Assembly: GCF_015206895.1 (NCBI RefSeq)
Contig: NZ_JADEXU010000070.1
Span: 1-39,473, forward strand
Direction of reading: 5' to 3'
DNA length: 39,473 nt
Origin: Nostoc sp. LEGE 12450
GTDB taxonomy: Bacteria; Cyanobacteriota; Cyanobacteriia; Cyanobacteriales; Nostocaceae
Under the pieces are notes generated by a model. That model did no database searches. It was not told the origin of the DNA and saw only the letters and a list, made by a program, of their open reading frames with translations. The first letter of the stretch is position 1; each line of letters starts with the position of its first letter. The position numbers and the translations under genes are program-made. Of the stretch, positions 24,683 to 33,424 are shown one piece after another.

Positions 24683-25858
24683 ATGAAATCTCAAAGCGTA
24701 GACAGTGCGATCGCGAATCAGGCATTAGCAGCATATAGAGCAACCCACGGCTACGAACCTTCATTTACCAAGCTTTACTGGTGTGTGGCAAACAAAGTGG
24801 GTGTTTGCGAGGCTTTACTAATTCAAATCATTGAAAGCTGGTGTATTGCGAACGCGAAGAATAACAAGCGCGGATACTTACACAATGAGGAATGGTGGAC
24901 TAGTGCTACTTACAGCGTATGGGCAGAAAGATATCCTTCACTGGGTACACAGAAAAGTATCCAAAAAAGGTTATTAGCTCTAGAAAAACTTGGTTATGTG
25001 ATTGCCTGTCAGCCCAGGAAGAAAGAAGGCAGTAGCGCCAAATTCTATCGTGTGGATGCCGTCAAAGTAGGAGCATTGATTCTTCAGGGTCTATCCGTGG
25101 TCACTAATAGTGACGATGTAAATAATACGAGATTATCCGTGGTCACTAATAGTGATGGGGTAGTCACTAATAGTGATGGGGTAGTCACTAATAGTGATGT
25201 CCCACCCCCTTTAAAGTCAGTCGCAGAACAGCTTTCAGCGTCTTTATTAGATTACAGAAATAAATTAACTCAATCGATCACTAGAGAGACGGAGGAAAAA
25301 GAGGAAGAAGAAAGGAAAGAAACTGACCAAGAAAAAGCACTTCCAGATAATCACTACGCTGTTAATAAAGAGAAAGTCTCTGCAACTAACGAGAAATCCA
25401 CTCATGAGGATCTAAATTCCGGCGCGGCGCGTGAGAATCATTCTCAAATTTTGGTTTTCAGTGATGACCCAGTTAAAGAAGTGGATTTCCTGCTTTACTA
25501 TCTGACCTATCAGCGTAAGCAGGGTAAAGACATTAACAACGTTGCCCCATACGTGACTACAGTGCTTTCTAAAAAAGATGAAGGTAGTACAGAGATATTT
25601 TGCTTATTTGAGCAATGGAAAGCGGGTTGCAGGAAATTAGAGCGCAAAATTAACAACTTTGCTGATGACCCCGCAGAAGTAGAGAAACAGCGCAAGAAGT
25701 ATGATTTTCCCAGATGGGAGGCGCGGATGCACGATCACTACTACAGTATGCTCCTCTCAGAGGGACTATCTAAGTTTTGCAAGCATAAAGTATCTGCCAA
25801 ATGGTACGAATGGGCAAGCGCCAAGTTTCCTGAAAGATTTGTAGATATTCCCCATTGA
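24683..25858 (+). CDS. Putative plasmid replication initiator (winged helix)
   Basis: 391 residues from ATG 24683. The N-terminal 130 residues look like the winged-helix domain of RepA_N, DnaD or phage replication proteins (LYWCVANKVGVCEALLIQII, WAERYPSLGTQKSIQKRL, LEKLGYVIACQPRKK). Next comes a repeat VVTNSDG encoded by 21-bp-phased palindromes that look like iterons, then an acidic disordered linker. The C-terminal 130 residues (VDFLLYYLTYQRKQGK...WYEWASAKFPERF) are helical. It is followed by dnaB. Initiators of the RepA_N type also carry their origin inside their own gene, which fits. Homology is judged by pattern only. Confidence 0.65.
   Translation: MKSQSVDSAIANQALAAYRATHGYEPSFTKLYWCVANKVGVCEALLIQIIESWCIANAKNNKRGYLHNEEWWTSATYSVWAERYPSLGTQKSIQKRLLALEKLGYVIACQPRKKEGSSAKFYRVDAVKVGALILQGLSVVTNSDDVNNTRLSVVTNSDGVVTNSDGVVTNSDVPPPLKSVAEQLSASLLDYRNKLTQSITRETEEKEEEERKETDQEKALPDNHYAVNKEKVSATNEKSTHEDLNSGAARENHSQILVFSDDPVKEVDFLLYYLTYQRKQGKDINNVAPYVTTVLSKKDEGSTEIFCLFEQWKAGCRKLERKINNFADDPAEVEKQRKKYDFPRWEARMHDHYYSMLLSEGLSKFCKHKVSAKWYEWASAKFPERFVDIPH
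25101..25197 (+). repeat. Putative iterons inside the initiator gene
   Basis: TCACTAATAGTGA, itself a 13-bp palindrome, occurs at 25101, 25143, 25164 and 25185. Spacings are 42, 21 and 21 bp, so all four are in 21-bp register (two helical turns), with the slot at 25122 degenerate. This is the geometry expected of an iteron-type replication origin. Confidence 0.65.
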
Positions 25859-25931
25859 CCAAGCCCCTTCTCTTCAGGGTTTTGGATGTATGACTGTAAA
25901 AATTTAGACCTAATCGAAATCAGAGATTAAT

Positions 25932-27320
25932 ATGTACGCCAGTGACGACAACGTAATTCCTTTTGCCACCACAGCCAATAAGCTTCCACCACAGAGCATT
26001 GAATCTGAAGAGGCGATACTTGGGGGCATCTTGCTTGACCCAGCAGCCATAGAACGTGTCCGCGACATTTTGAAGCCGCACCACTTCTATATCAGCGCTC
26101 ATGGTCGTATATACAACGCAGCCCTTCGACTTAATGCCCAAGAATTGCCCACAGACTTGTTGATGATCACGAATTATTTAGCTGATAATAGTTTGTTAGA
26201 AATTATCGGCGGGCGAAACAAATTAGCATCGCTGGTTGATAGGACAGTATCAGCAGTTAACATTGATGCGCTGGCAGGTCTGGTTGTGGAAAAATGGAAG
26301 CGCCGGGAACTAGGTAGACTGGGAAACCTTGCAATTGAGTTGCAGCACAAATCCAATGAAGAAACCCCCTTAGAGGAAGCCTTCTCACAATTACAGGACT
26401 TGATCTATGAGTTGCAGCGTTCGTCTGACACTGCGGGGGCCAGCCACATAAGAGATGTGATTGTTGATCTGTTTCAGGATATTGAAGACCGCAGCCAAGG
26501 TAAGGTATTACCTGGCATTCCCACAGGCTTTTATGATCTTGATGCAATGACTTGCGGATTCAACCGCAATGATTTAGTCATCGTTGCAGGTCGTCCGGCG
26601 ATGGGGAAATCAGCGTTTGCGGCTCAAATAGCTTTTTATCTTGCCCAAGCTTATCAGTTTCCAGTTGTTGTGTTCAGTCTGGAAATGTCAAAGCTACAGA
26701 TTGCCATGCGTGCGCTTTCAGGTGAGGCAGGCATAGAAAGCGGCTACTTGAAAACAGGGCGCATCTCTAACAAACAATGGGAACCACTATCACAGGGCAT
26801 CGGTACACTATCAGAGTTACCTGTTTATTTAGATGACCGCCCAGACCCATCACTGAGTTATATAGAATCTGAGTGTCGTAAAATCATGGCACAAGAGCGC
26901 CGTGATTTGGGTTTGATTGTCGTCGATTATCTGCAACTGATGGATGGTAACGGCGGGGGCAACAGAAATCATGAAATAGAAAAGCTGACACGCGGACTCA
27001 AGCGTTTAGCAATGAAGTTACAAACACCTGTAATGTGTCTATCGCAACTATCAAGGGCAGTAGAAAGCCGTAATAACAAACGCCCCATGCTCTCAGATTT
27101 ACGTGACAGTGGCGGGATTGAGCAGGACGCGGACAAAGTAATCATGTTGTATCGTGATGAATATTACGACCAAAATACGCAAGAGAAAGGAATTGCAGAG
27201 ATTATCCTTGCTAAAAACCGCGATGGGGCTACAGGCACAATCCAACTACTGTTTGATGCACACTTAACAAAATTTAAGAACATGGTGCGATCTCCGTCAG
27301 CACAAACTGACTGGGATTAA
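25932..27320 (+). CDS. dnaB: Replicative DNA helicase DnaB
   Basis: 462 residues, the usual DnaB length, with no intein. The N-terminal domain begins PPQSIESEEAILGGILLDP. The RecA-like domain has Walker A GRPAMGKSAFA, FSLEMSK, Walker B LGLIVVDYLQLM, SQLSRAVESR, SDLRDSGGIEQDAD and the final AKNRDGATGT strand. It unwinds plasmid DNA after loading by the initiator encoded 73 bp upstream. A plasmid-borne copy suggests partial independence from the host helicase. Confidence 0.95.
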   Translation: MYASDDNVIPFATTANKLPPQSIESEEAILGGILLDPAAIERVRDILKPHHFYISAHGRIYNAALRLNAQELPTDLLMITNYLADNSLLEIIGGRNKLASLVDRTVSAVNIDALAGLVVEKWKRRELGRLGNLAIELQHKSNEETPLEEAFSQLQDLIYELQRSSDTAGASHIRDVIVDLFQDIEDRSQGKVLPGIPTGFYDLDAMTCGFNRNDLVIVAGRPAMGKSAFAAQIAFYLAQAYQFPVVVFSLEMSKLQIAMRALSGEAGIESGYLKTGRISNKQWEPLSQGIGTLSELPVYLDDRPDPSLSYIESECRKIMAQERRDLGLIVVDYLQLMDGNGGGNRNHEIEKLTRGLKRLAMKLQTPVMCLSQLSRAVESRNNKRPMLSDLRDSGGIEQDADKVIMLYRDEYYDQNTQEKGIAEIILAKNRDGATGTIQLLFDAHLTKFKNMVRSPSAQTDWD

Positions 27321-27339
27321 AAAGCATGGTCAGAGAAAC

Positions 27340-27366
27340 GTTGCTTAACCAACATGGTTAAGCAAC
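27340..27366 (+). terminator. Stem-loop after dnaB
   Basis: GTTGCTTAACC (27340-27350) pairs perfectly with GGTTAAGCAAC (27356-27366) around AACAT, 19 bp after the dnaB stop. There is no U-tract. Confidence 0.5.
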
Positions 27367-27536
27367 ACTCGTGTTGCCCTAACTTACTTTGGACATGAAA
27401 GCCTGACTCTCAAAGCATGAGTGAGAGTCAATACTGGGCATCACTGTTGCGCGATAATGGCTCAAGTAATTGAATATAGCCGAGATTTTGAACCCTCAAG
27501 GAGGTCTGCCGAGATACCGATAGCTTCCTGAATCAC

Positions 27537-27923
27537 CTATGTATTCTCTTTAGGGAAGGAACATTCAACAGTAATTTTCATATTACTTTTAGCAGTACCT
27601 TTTGTCACATAGGGAACACCAGCTTCTCCGCCCATTTCGATGCCGAACTCTAAGGTAACTTTGTTGACTTCAGCGATCGGAATCTGTTTAAAAGCATTCA
27701 AGGTATAAACTGTATAAGTCCGAATTGTATTTTGAACCGACAGGAAATTTTGCATCATTTTTTGTCGTATTTGTTCAGGACTCATCCCTTTACCAACTAG
27801 CGCTTCTTCTTCCTCTTCCTCATCCAACACCACCGTGTTGACTACAGGAATGTTTACATCCTCTGTAGCTTCGATGTAGATTACCGTATTGTCATCTAGT
27901 TTGATAGGTATGACTTTTGTCAT
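27537..27923 (-). CDS. Trypco1-like (CU044_2847-type) protein
   Basis: 128 residues from ATG 27923, which has AGGAG 8 nt upstream; 27962 is an alternative. TKVIPIKLDDNTVIYIEATED is an N-terminal strand pair, and VNKVTLEFGIEMGGEAGVPYVTKG...AKSNMKITVECSFP matches the small beta domain known as trypsin-co-occurring domain 1. That domain is typically encoded beside proteases and NTPases of predicted conflict systems. It diverges from the caspase-nSTAND-WD40 gene (135 bp between starts), so it may be its adaptor or regulator. Confidence 0.7.
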   Translation of the reverse strand: MTKVIPIKLDDNTVIYIEATEDVNIPVVNTVVLDEEEEEEALVGKGMSPEQIRQKMMQNFLSVQNTIRTYTVYTLNAFKQIPIAEVNKVTLEFGIEMGGEAGVPYVTKGTAKSNMKITVECSFPKENT

Positions 27924-28058
27924 GAAATGAACTCCTGATACAGAAATTTTAGTAATTACCACAACTTTATAGAAGTTTTTACGGAATATTTATGAGTTTT
28001 TTGTAGTTACTGAGTCATAATGCTGAAAACAAAGATTCTCTAAAAATTTCTCCTACTT

Positions 28059-31000
28059 ATGATTCGAGACGCTTTGGTAGTAGGAATTAATACTTATAGT
28101 TATGAACGTCTGCCTAGTCTGACAGCGCCAGCAATTGATGCAGAAGCTATAGCCAAACTACTAGAGCGGTACGGTCAATTTAACGTTAGGCGGCTACCAA
28201 GCGTCAAAGATAAGGAAAATAATACTGTTCGTGTTGGTCAAAAGACCTCAGTTACCTTAACGCAGTTAGAAGAAGCTATAGTTCAACTGTTTAAGCCGGA
28301 AGGCAAGAATGCTCCAGATACCGCACTGTTGTATTTTTCAGGACATGGACTGCGAAAAAACCGAGGTATTCAGCAAGGATTTTTAGCAACCAGTAATGCT
28401 AACCCAGATTTGGATAACTGGGGTTTGTCTTTGCAATGGTTACGTCAACTGCTGCAAGACAGCGAGGTAAAACAACAAATTATTTGGCTGGACTGTTGTT
28501 ACAGTGGTGAGTTACTAAATTTTGCGGAGGCAGATCCTGGAGACAGGGGTAAAGGACGGGATAGATGTTTTATTGCTGCATCCAGAGAATTTGAAGTTGC
28601 TTATGAAGCGATCGGCAGCAATTATAGCGTGTTGACAGAAGCTTTATTGCAAGGACTTGACCCGCAACGCTCACCTGGAGCATGGGTAACTAACTATACT
28701 TTAATTGATTTTCTCCATCATCATTGGGATAACTACCCGCAACGCCCCATTTTTGCTAACTCTGGTAGTGCAATTGACTTAACACGCACTTGGCAACAGC
28801 AAAAGCAGGAGTCTGATGATGCCGTCACTGGCTCTGTTTGTCCTTATCGCGGTTTGCAATACTTTGACTGTAAAGAATCAGACGCTGAATATTTTTTCGG
28901 CAGAGAAGCGTTAACAGACAAATTATTAGAGAAAGTGCGTTCTAGCAACTTCTTGGCGATTTTGGGAGCGTCAGGTAGTGGAAAATCGAGTGTAGTCAGA
29001 GCAGGCTTACTGTATCAAATTCAACTAGGACGGCGGTTGTCAGGTAGCGAGAATTGGTCAATTAAGATTTTTCGCCCTGGTGAGCATCCCCTCCAGAGTT
29101 TAGCACTGGCATTTTTAGATTCTGATTTATCAGTAATTGATAGAGCATCTCAATTAGCTACGGCTGAGGAACTGCTAGCCAAGGGTGGAGTTGGCTTAGG
29201 GCAATTGATTAATGCTGCTGATACTGAACGGGTAGTGCTAGTAGCAGATCAATTTGAGGAAGCTTTTACCTTATGTCAGGATATTGAAGAACGACAGAGA
29301 TTTTTTGGATGTTTGCTGAGTGCTTTATCTCACACTAATAATAAGCTCTGCTTAGTGTTGACAATGAGGGCAGACTTTTTTGGGAAGTGCGCGGAACAAG
29401 AATATAGTGGGCTGGCACAACAGATTCAGCAACATCTGGTGACAGTGACACCGATGAGACGGGACGAACTAGAACAAGCAATTACTGCACCAGCTTTGAA
29501 GGTGGGTTTACAGGTACAAAAAGAACTGGTGCAGCAAATAATTGCCGATGTAGAGGGTTCACCGGGGAGTTTACCATTATTGCAGTACACGCTGACGGAA
29601 CTTTGGCAGCAGAAGCAATTCACCCTAGCGGCATACATCCGTTTGGGAGGTGTCAAGGGAACCTTAGAAAAACGTGCTACTGAGGTTTATGAGTCTTTAT
29701 CATCGGAGGAACAACCGATTGCCAAGCGGATTTTTCTAGAACTGACGCAGCTAGGAGAAGGAACAGAGGATACCCGCAGACGAGTTTTACTTCAGAATTT
29801 GGTGTCATCATCCCAGGAAGAAGCAGTAGTAGAAAGAGTGATTAGCAAACTGGCGGCTGAAAATATTCGGCTCGTTGTGACGAGTACTTTGGTAGAGAAA
29901 GGGGCAGAATCGGGTCGTTTGGCAGTAGTGGATGTTGCCCATGAGACTTTAATTCGTAATTGGTCACTGTTACGCCAGTGGGTTACGGACAACCGAGAGG
30001 CGTTGAGACAACAACGGAAAATTGAGTCAGATTCTCAAGAGTGGCTAGATAACGGCAAGATTAAAGATTACTTATTACAAGGTGCAAAGTTAGCGCAGGC
30101 TGAAGATTTTTTGCTTAACCACGGTGAAAGAATTTCTTTAAGTGGTTTAGCAAGGGAGTTAATTGTTGCTAGTCAAGTAGAACAGGAGCGACTGCAACAA
30201 GAAGTAGAAGAACGCCAACAGCGAGAACTTCAGCAACAGATAAAAGCACGTCTTGCTGCACAAACCACCACTAAAGTTGCTGTTGGTTCTACGCTCATAG
30301 TAAGTGTAATAGCAATTTTTGCTTTTACTCAGTGGCGAGAAGCTCAAGTTCAAGCTGATGTTGCCCAACTACAAAGTTTGAATACAATTGCCACACAATC
30401 TTTAAATTCAGGTTCGCAACTCGATCAACTATTTAACTATGTAAAAGCCGGGAAGCAACTACGAAAAGTTGAATTATCGAGTAAAGCAAATACGGATACT
30501 AAAATGCAGGTTGTAGCCAATCTGCGCCAAGTATTTTACGAAACCAGAGAGCAAAACCGTCTTGTGGGGCATGACAGTTTTGTTTTGCAAGTCGTCTTCA
30601 GCCCGGATGGCAAAACTATTGCAAGTGCTAGTGCTGACAAAACAGTGAAACTGTGGCGGATGGATGGCAGTCTCATTACTACCCTCAAGGGGCATAATCG
30701 TGAGGTTTATGATGTCGCCTTCAGCCCGGATGGCAAGACCATTGCAAGTGCCAGTAGGGACAAAACAGTGAAACTGTGGCGGATGGATGGCAGTCTCATT
30801 ACTACCCTCAAGGGGCATGAGGCTGAGATTTATGATGTCGTCTTCAGCCCGGATGGCAAAACTATTGCAAGTGCTAGTGCTGACAAAACAGTGAAACTGT
30901 GGCGGATGGATGGCAGTCTCATTACTACCCTCAAAGGGCATGAGGATTCGGTTAACCAGGTCGCCTTCAGCCCGGATGGCAAGACCATTGCAAGTGCAAG

Positions 31001-31688
31001 TTGGGACAAAACAGTGAAACTGTGGCGGATAGATGGCAGTCTCATTACTACCCTCAAGGGGCATGACAGTTTTGTTTCGCAAGTCGCCTTCAGCCCGGAT
31101 GGCAAGACCATTGCAAGTGCAAGTATGGACAAAACAGTGAAACTGTGGCGGATGGATGGCAGTCTCATTACTACTCTCAAAGGGCATGACGCTGAGGTTT
31201 TCCAAGTCGCCTTCAGCCCGGATGGCAAGACCATTGCAAGTGCTAGTGCTGACAAAACAGTGAAACTGTGGCGGATGGATGGCAGTCTCATTACTACCCT
31301 CAAAGGGCATGACGGTTATGTTTTCCAAGTCGCCTTCAGCCCGGATGGCAAGACCATTGCAAGTGCTAGTTTGGATAAAACAGTGAAACTGTGGCGGATG
31401 GATGGCAGTCTCATTACTACCCTCAAGGGGCATGAGGATTCGGTTTCTGATGTCGCCTTCAGCCCGGATGGCAAGACCATTGCAAGTGCTAGTTTGGACA
31501 AAACAGTGAAACTGTGGCGGATGGATGGCAGTCTCATTACTACCCTCAAGGGGCATGAGGATTCGGTTTCTGATGTCGCCTTCAGCCCGGATGGCAAGAC
31601 CATTGCAAGTGCCAGTAGGGACAAAACAGTGAAACTGTGGCGGATGGATGGCAGTCTCATTACTACCCTCAAGGGGCATGAGGCTTAG
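28059..31688 (+). CDS. Caspase-nSTAND-WD40 protein, ends at amber codon within repeat 10
   Basis: 1209 residues to the first stop. Caspase domain: LLYFSGHGLRK (H96) and IIWLDCCYSG (C147) form the dyad. The STAND NTPase begins CPYRGLQYFD, with FFGRE, Walker A GASGSGKSS (303-311) and VVLVADQFEEAF as Walker B. A transmembrane-like helix (about 740-760, STLIVSVIAIFAFTQW) follows a coiled coil. WD40 repeats begin at 30567. Nine complete 41-residue repeats are encoded, then TAG at 31686-31688 in repeat 10. The frame is open beyond the stop. Such proteins are NLR-like: the propeller senses, the NTPase oligomerises, the caspase cleaves. Whether the truncated form works is unknown. Confidence 0.88.
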   Translation: MIRDALVVGINTYSYERLPSLTAPAIDAEAIAKLLERYGQFNVRRLPSVKDKENNTVRVGQKTSVTLTQLEEAIVQLFKPEGKNAPDTALLYFSGHGLRKNRGIQQGFLATSNANPDLDNWGLSLQWLRQLLQDSEVKQQIIWLDCCYSGELLNFAEADPGDRGKGRDRCFIAASREFEVAYEAIGSNYSVLTEALLQGLDPQRSPGAWVTNYTLIDFLHHHWDNYPQRPIFANSGSAIDLTRTWQQQKQESDDAVTGSVCPYRGLQYFDCKESDAEYFFGREALTDKLLEKVRSSNFLAILGASGSGKSSVVRAGLLYQIQLGRRLSGSENWSIKIFRPGEHPLQSLALAFLDSDLSVIDRASQLATAEELLAKGGVGLGQLINAADTERVVLVADQFEEAFTLCQDIEERQRFFGCLLSALSHTNNKLCLVLTMRADFFGKCAEQEYSGLAQQIQQHLVTVTPMRRDELEQAITAPALKVGLQVQKELVQQIIADVEGSPGSLPLLQYTLTELWQQKQFTLAAYIRLGGVKGTLEKRATEVYESLSSEEQPIAKRIFLELTQLGEGTEDTRRRVLLQNLVSSSQEEAVVERVISKLAAENIRLVVTSTLVEKGAESGRLAVVDVAHETLIRNWSLLRQWVTDNREALRQQRKIESDSQEWLDNGKIKDYLLQGAKLAQAEDFLLNHGERISLSGLARELIVASQVEQERLQQEVEERQQRELQQQIKARLAAQTTTKVAVGSTLIVSVIAIFAFTQWREAQVQADVAQLQSLNTIATQSLNSGSQLDQLFNYVKAGKQLRKVELSSKANTDTKMQVVANLRQVFYETREQNRLVGHDSFVLQVVFSPDGKTIASASADKTVKLWRMDGSLITTLKGHNREVYDVAFSPDGKTIASASRDKTVKLWRMDGSLITTLKGHEAEIYDVVFSPDGKTIASASADKTVKLWRMDGSLITTLKGHEDSVNQVAFSPDGKTIASASWDKTVKLWRIDGSLITTLKGHDSFVSQVAFSPDGKTIASASMDKTVKLWRMDGSLITTLKGHDAEVFQVAFSPDGKTIASASADKTVKLWRMDGSLITTLKGHDGYVFQVAFSPDGKTIASASLDKTVKLWRMDGSLITTLKGHEDSVSDVAFSPDGKTIASASLDKTVKLWRMDGSLITTLKGHEDSVSDVAFSPDGKTIASASRDKTVKLWRMDGSLITTLKGHEA

Positions 31689-32500
31689 GTTTCTCATGTC
31701 TCCTTCAGCCCGGATGGCAAGACCATTGCAAGTGCCAGTAGGGACAAAACAGTGAAACTGTGGCGGATGGATGGCAGTCTCATTACTACCCTCAAGGGGC
31801 ATGAGAGTTATGTTTTGCAAGTCGCCTTCAGCCCGGATGGCAAGACCATTGCAAGTGCTAGTGTGGACAAAACAGTGAAACTGTGGCGGATGGATGGCAG
31901 TCTCATGACTACCTTCAAGGGGCATGAGTATTCAGTTTCGCAAGTCGCCTTCAGCCCGGATGGCAAGACCATTGCAAGTGCCAGTAGGGACAGAACAGTA
32001 CAACTGTGGCGGATGGATGGTAGTCTCATTACTACCCTCAAAGGGCATGAGGATTAGGTTTCTGATGTCGCCTTCAGCCCGGATGGCAAGACCATTGCAA
32101 GTGCCAGTTGGGACAAAACAGTGAAACTGTGGCGGATGGATGGCAGTCTCATTACTACCCTCAAAGGGCATGACGATTATGTTTTCCAAGTCGCCTTCAG
32201 CCCAGATGGCAAGACCATTGCAAGTGCTAGTGTTGACAAAACAGTGAAACTGTGGCGGATGGATGGCAGTCTCATTACTACCCTCAAGGGGCATGAGACT
32301 GAGGTTTCGCACGTCGCCTTCAGCCCGGATGGCAAGACCATTGCAAGTGCTAGTTTGGACAAAACAGTGAAACTGTGGCGGATGGATGGCAGTCTCATTA
32401 CTACCCTCAAGGAGCATGACGGTTATGTTTCGCAAGTCGCCTTCAGCCCGGATGGCAAGACCATTGCAAGTGTTGACAACACAGTGAAACTGTGGAACCT
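30567..32500 (+). repeat. Sixteen tandem 123-bp WD40 repeats
   Basis: Units start GGGCAT at 30567 and recur every 123 bp to 32412; the last is 6 bp shorter and diverges at its end. The core (FSPDGKTIASAS...DKTVKLWRMDGSLITTLK) is nearly invariant. Differences are confined to codons 3-5 and 7-8 after GGG and to the residue before the conserved Asp in SASxDKT. This indicates concerted evolution with retained variation at a few positions. Confidence 0.93.
31689..32057 (+). pseudogene. WD40 continuation between the two amber codons
   Basis: The frame of the caspase-nSTAND gene continues for three repeat lengths (rest of repeat 10, repeats 11 and 12) to a second TAG at 32055-32057. No frameshift or deletion is present. 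An internal ATG at 31752 exists but lacks a domain-start context. It would be translated only by readthrough or suppression. Confidence 0.7.
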
Positions 32501-32621
32501 AAATTTAGATATTTTACTGGTGCAGAGTTGCAATTGGTTACACGACTACCTGAAGAATAGTTCCAGTATTAGTGAAAACGACAAGCACCTCTGCGATGAT
32601 ATTTTTGGTAAGTTAAACTAA
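32058..32621 (+). pseudogene. WD40 continuation with original C-terminus
   Basis: Still in the same frame, this holds the rest of repeat 13, repeats 14-15 and a slightly shortened repeat 16, then the non-repeat end (LNLDILLVQSCNWLHDYLKN...CDDIFGKLN) and a TAA at 32619-32621. The C-terminal tail is typical of cyanobacterial WD40-STAND proteins, so it is the real ancestral gene end. Confidence 0.7.
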
Positions 32622-32686
32622 CCAGTTAGTCCCAAACACGTAATGCAGACTGAGTTGTTTTAAATCGGTTTTGCAACAGCAATTTT

Positions 32687-33424
32687 TTACCGCCGTCGCC
32701 TAGAGTTTGGATCTGTCCCCAACCTTTTCTCAACCCGTTGCAGCTTGGTATTACTCCAATCAGTATTCTGCAAAATCTTCTGTAGAGACTCGGTAGTTTC
32801 AATAGGAGTAGGGATCGGGGTCAGGTGTGAATAAAACCAAAACAGAATAAAAAATGAGATCGGAGAGACAAGCCAGATTCTAATAGCTCTAGTCCAACCT
32901 TTAACGACCGATTCCGCGTCTTTTTGGTTCAATAGAGATATTCCCGTCTGAATCTCGTTCAATTGTTCTTGCAACGGTTGGCTCAATGTCTCTGGTTGCC
33001 TTGGGGAGATATTGTTCAAATTCTCGGAGAGTTTGGTTAAGCTCGTCAATTGCTTGAGTTGTTGCTGAGACGTTAGATTTAATGCGCTCAAGGCTGTCCC
33101 TAGCTGATTGCAGCTGGTCGCTAAATTTTTGATGTTCTCCGTGTGGTCGGCTTGGGTCTTCAATTGCTCCGCCGTCAGTTGACTCCATTCGTTTAGCTCT
33201 ACCTGTAAATTTTCAAATAACAACTTCCAATCGTTTGGTGCAGTTTCTGTCAGTTGCGCCAAATAACCGATGTACTGCACTAACCGAAAAGCTGGGTCAT
33301 CTTGTTTCATCCCAGAATCCAGCGCAAACCGCAACACCTTAGCTTGAAACTCCGGCGGCTTTTCTGACAGCAACCTATCTAAATGAGATACTGTACCATT
33401 CCCGTTACCATTACTCACAGCCAT
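32687..33424 (-). CDS. TraM-like membrane protein of mobilization region
   Basis: 245 residues. A long helical, Gln/Leu-rich coiled coil (about 85-175) precedes one transmembrane helix (AIRIWLVSPISFFILFWFY, near 183-201) and a basic C-terminus ending RRRR. It overlaps the start-stop junction with the ATPase gene by one base (33424). Position and topology parallel TraM of the RP4 traKLM operon, but no sequence homology can be claimed. Confidence 0.6.
   Translation of the reverse strand: MAVSNGNGNGTVSHLDRLLSEKPPEFQAKVLRFALDSGMKQDDPAFRLVQYIGYLAQLTETAPNDWKLLFENLQVELNEWSQLTAEQLKTQADHTENIKNLATSCNQLGTALSALNLTSQQQLKQLTSLTKLSENLNNISPRQPETLSQPLQEQLNEIQTGISLLNQKDAESVVKGWTRAIRIWLVSPISFFILFWFYSHLTPIPTPIETTESLQKILQNTDWSNTKLQRVEKRLGTDPNSRRRR

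Noticed and set aside
25101..25197. Regular repeats considered as a CRISPR array
   Set aside because: The 13-bp unit with an 8-bp gap is far too short and lies in frame within a coding sequence.
30474..32435. Long minus-strand frames with repeated ETAIHPPQFHCF and VVMRLPSIRHSF segments
   Set aside because: Antisense shadows of the WD40 repeats; the + strand frame carries recognisable domains.
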